Shown here: positions 6,190 through 6,658 of the stretch, one piece after another
Layout: each line of letters opens with the position of its first letter
How positions within the stretch are numbered: the stretch's first letter is position 1
DNA from: an uncultured Holophagales bacterium
GTDB lineage: Bacteria > Acidobacteriota > Thermoanaerobaculia > UBA5066
Direction of reading: 5' to 3'
NCBI GenBank assembly: GCA_937864895.1
Contig: CALMDF010000256.1
Location: 1 to 6,658 of the forward strand
DNA length: 6,658 bases
Made by a program: the position numbers and the translations under genes
Notes under the pieces: model-generated
The model's input: only the letters and a program-made list of their open reading frames with translations
Databases searched by the model: none
Told to the model about the DNA's origin: nothing

Positions 6190-6658
6190 TCAGGCCGTCA
6201 GACGGCGTTCCGTCGCGGCGTCGAAGAGGTGGAGGGACTCGAGCTCGACGACGAGCTCGATCTGCTGGTCGATCGCCGGGGCCCGGTGCGGGTCGACCTT
6301 GGCGACGATCAGGTCGTCGCCGCCCGCCCGGGCGTAGACGAGGACCTCGTGGCCGAGCGGCTCGGCGATCTCGACGGTCGCGGGGATCCGGGCGCTCTCG
6401 CCGCGGGCGGGGCGGCTCCCGTCGCTCAGGTTCTCGGCGCGGATCCCGACGACGGGCGCCTTCCCGTCCTTGCCCGCGGTCAGGGCGCGGTACGACTGCG
6501 CCACCGGGAGGGAGAACGCCGCGGCCTTCAGCGTGGTGCCGCCGTCCGCGAGGGTCGCCTTCACGAAGTTCATCGGAGGCGTGCCGATGAAGGCGGCGAC
6601 GAACAGGTTCGCGGGCTGCTCGTAGACCTCGAGCGGCGTCCCGACCTGCTGGAGCTTG
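6190..6658 (-). CDS. malK: MalK-type ABC transporter ATP-binding protein, C-terminal part (5' end outside window)
   Basis: This is the last 155 residues of a sugar-importer ATPase of the MalK/UgpC/MsmK group, the cytoplasmic subunit that powers the MalFG permease. The reading frame is open to the window edge, so the nucleotide-binding domain (Walker A, signature motif, Walker B) lies outside. The visible part starts with KLQQVGTPLEVYEQPANLF and continues with AAFIGTPPMNF, the conserved end of the ATPase domain in this group. The rest is the OB-fold (TOBE-type) regulatory domain, with GIRAENLSD about 75 residues in, then EPLGHEVLVYAR and the ending LESLHLFDAATERRL. The length after the PPMNF motif, about 127 residues, is close to that of E. 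coli MalK. The internal ATG at 6573 falls inside the conserved PPMNF motif and is not a start. malE follows 21 bases after the TGA stop. The sequence does not separate malK from msmK or ugpC; the adjoining malEFG set favours malK. Confidence 0.93.
   Translation of the reverse strand, partial: KLQQVGTPLEVYEQPANLFVAAFIGTPPMNFVKATLADGGTTLKAAAFSLPVAQSYRALTAGKDGKAPVVGIRAENLSDGSRPARGESARIPATVEIAEPLGHEVLVYARAGGDDLIVAKVDPHRAPAIDQQIELVVELESLHLFDAATERRLTA
6239..6260. repeat. Perfect 9-bp inverted repeat near the 3' end of malK
   Basis: The arms TCGAGCTCG (6239-6247) and CGAGCTCGA (6252-6260) are separated by four bases. In the malK message they could form a GC-rich hairpin about 50 bases before the stop. 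There is no T-run after it, so it is not a standard terminator. It falls in codons for Val-Glu-Leu-Glu-Ser, where GAG and CTC codons readily make such symmetry, so chance is a reasonable explanation. Confidence 0.5.

Noticed and set aside
1..6658. Mobile elements, CRISPR arrays, tRNA or rRNA genes
   Set aside because: No transposase-like product, regularly spaced repeats, or tRNA- or rRNA-like sequence was seen; the window is almost fully covered by the six genes.

Overview
The window holds six consecutive genes, all on the minus strand and read from high to low coordinates. It looks like one transcription unit for uptake of maltose or maltodextrin-type sugars. Both ends are cut: the malK homologue enters from the right edge without its 5' part, and the outer-membrane-barrel gene runs off the left edge without its 3' end. 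The DNA is very GC-rich with G/C at most third codon positions. That produces long spurious open frames on the opposite strand, including two of more than 530 codons. No stretch over 300 bases is free of genes; the longest gap between genes is about 40 bases.

Gene order in the direction of transcription is malK (C-terminal part of the ABC ATPase), malE (periplasmic binding protein), malF (permease with a long N-terminal extension), malG (permease), a secreted protein resembling the C-terminal binding module of glucodextranase, and an outer-membrane beta-barrel protein. Every complete gene has a visible purine-rich ribosome binding site. malE and malF are one base apart, and malF and malG share one base (TGATG), so the permease subunits are probably translationally coupled to their upstream genes. 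No promoter is visible and none is expected, because the transcript starts beyond the right edge.

Together the genes describe a route across a two-membrane envelope: a barrel for the outer membrane, two periplasmic proteins (a MalE-type receptor and a possible glucan-binding module), and the MalFGK-type importer. Signal peptides ending in AxA-Q, the absence of a lipobox on MalE and the beta-barrel gene all indicate a Gram-negative organism. High GC and this gene set would suit Acidobacteriota or Myxococcota, but that placement is an impression, not something the sequence proves.

The most unusual element is MalF. About 340 residues precede the canonical permease core. They contain an extra membrane-anchored extracytoplasmic domain of about 150 residues that resembles a sensor fold, two further membrane helices, and a second extracytoplasmic stretch that is probably helical and then Ala/Pro-rich. 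The usual large MalF P2 loop that docks MalE appears to be missing, so the added domain may replace it or may add a sensing function.
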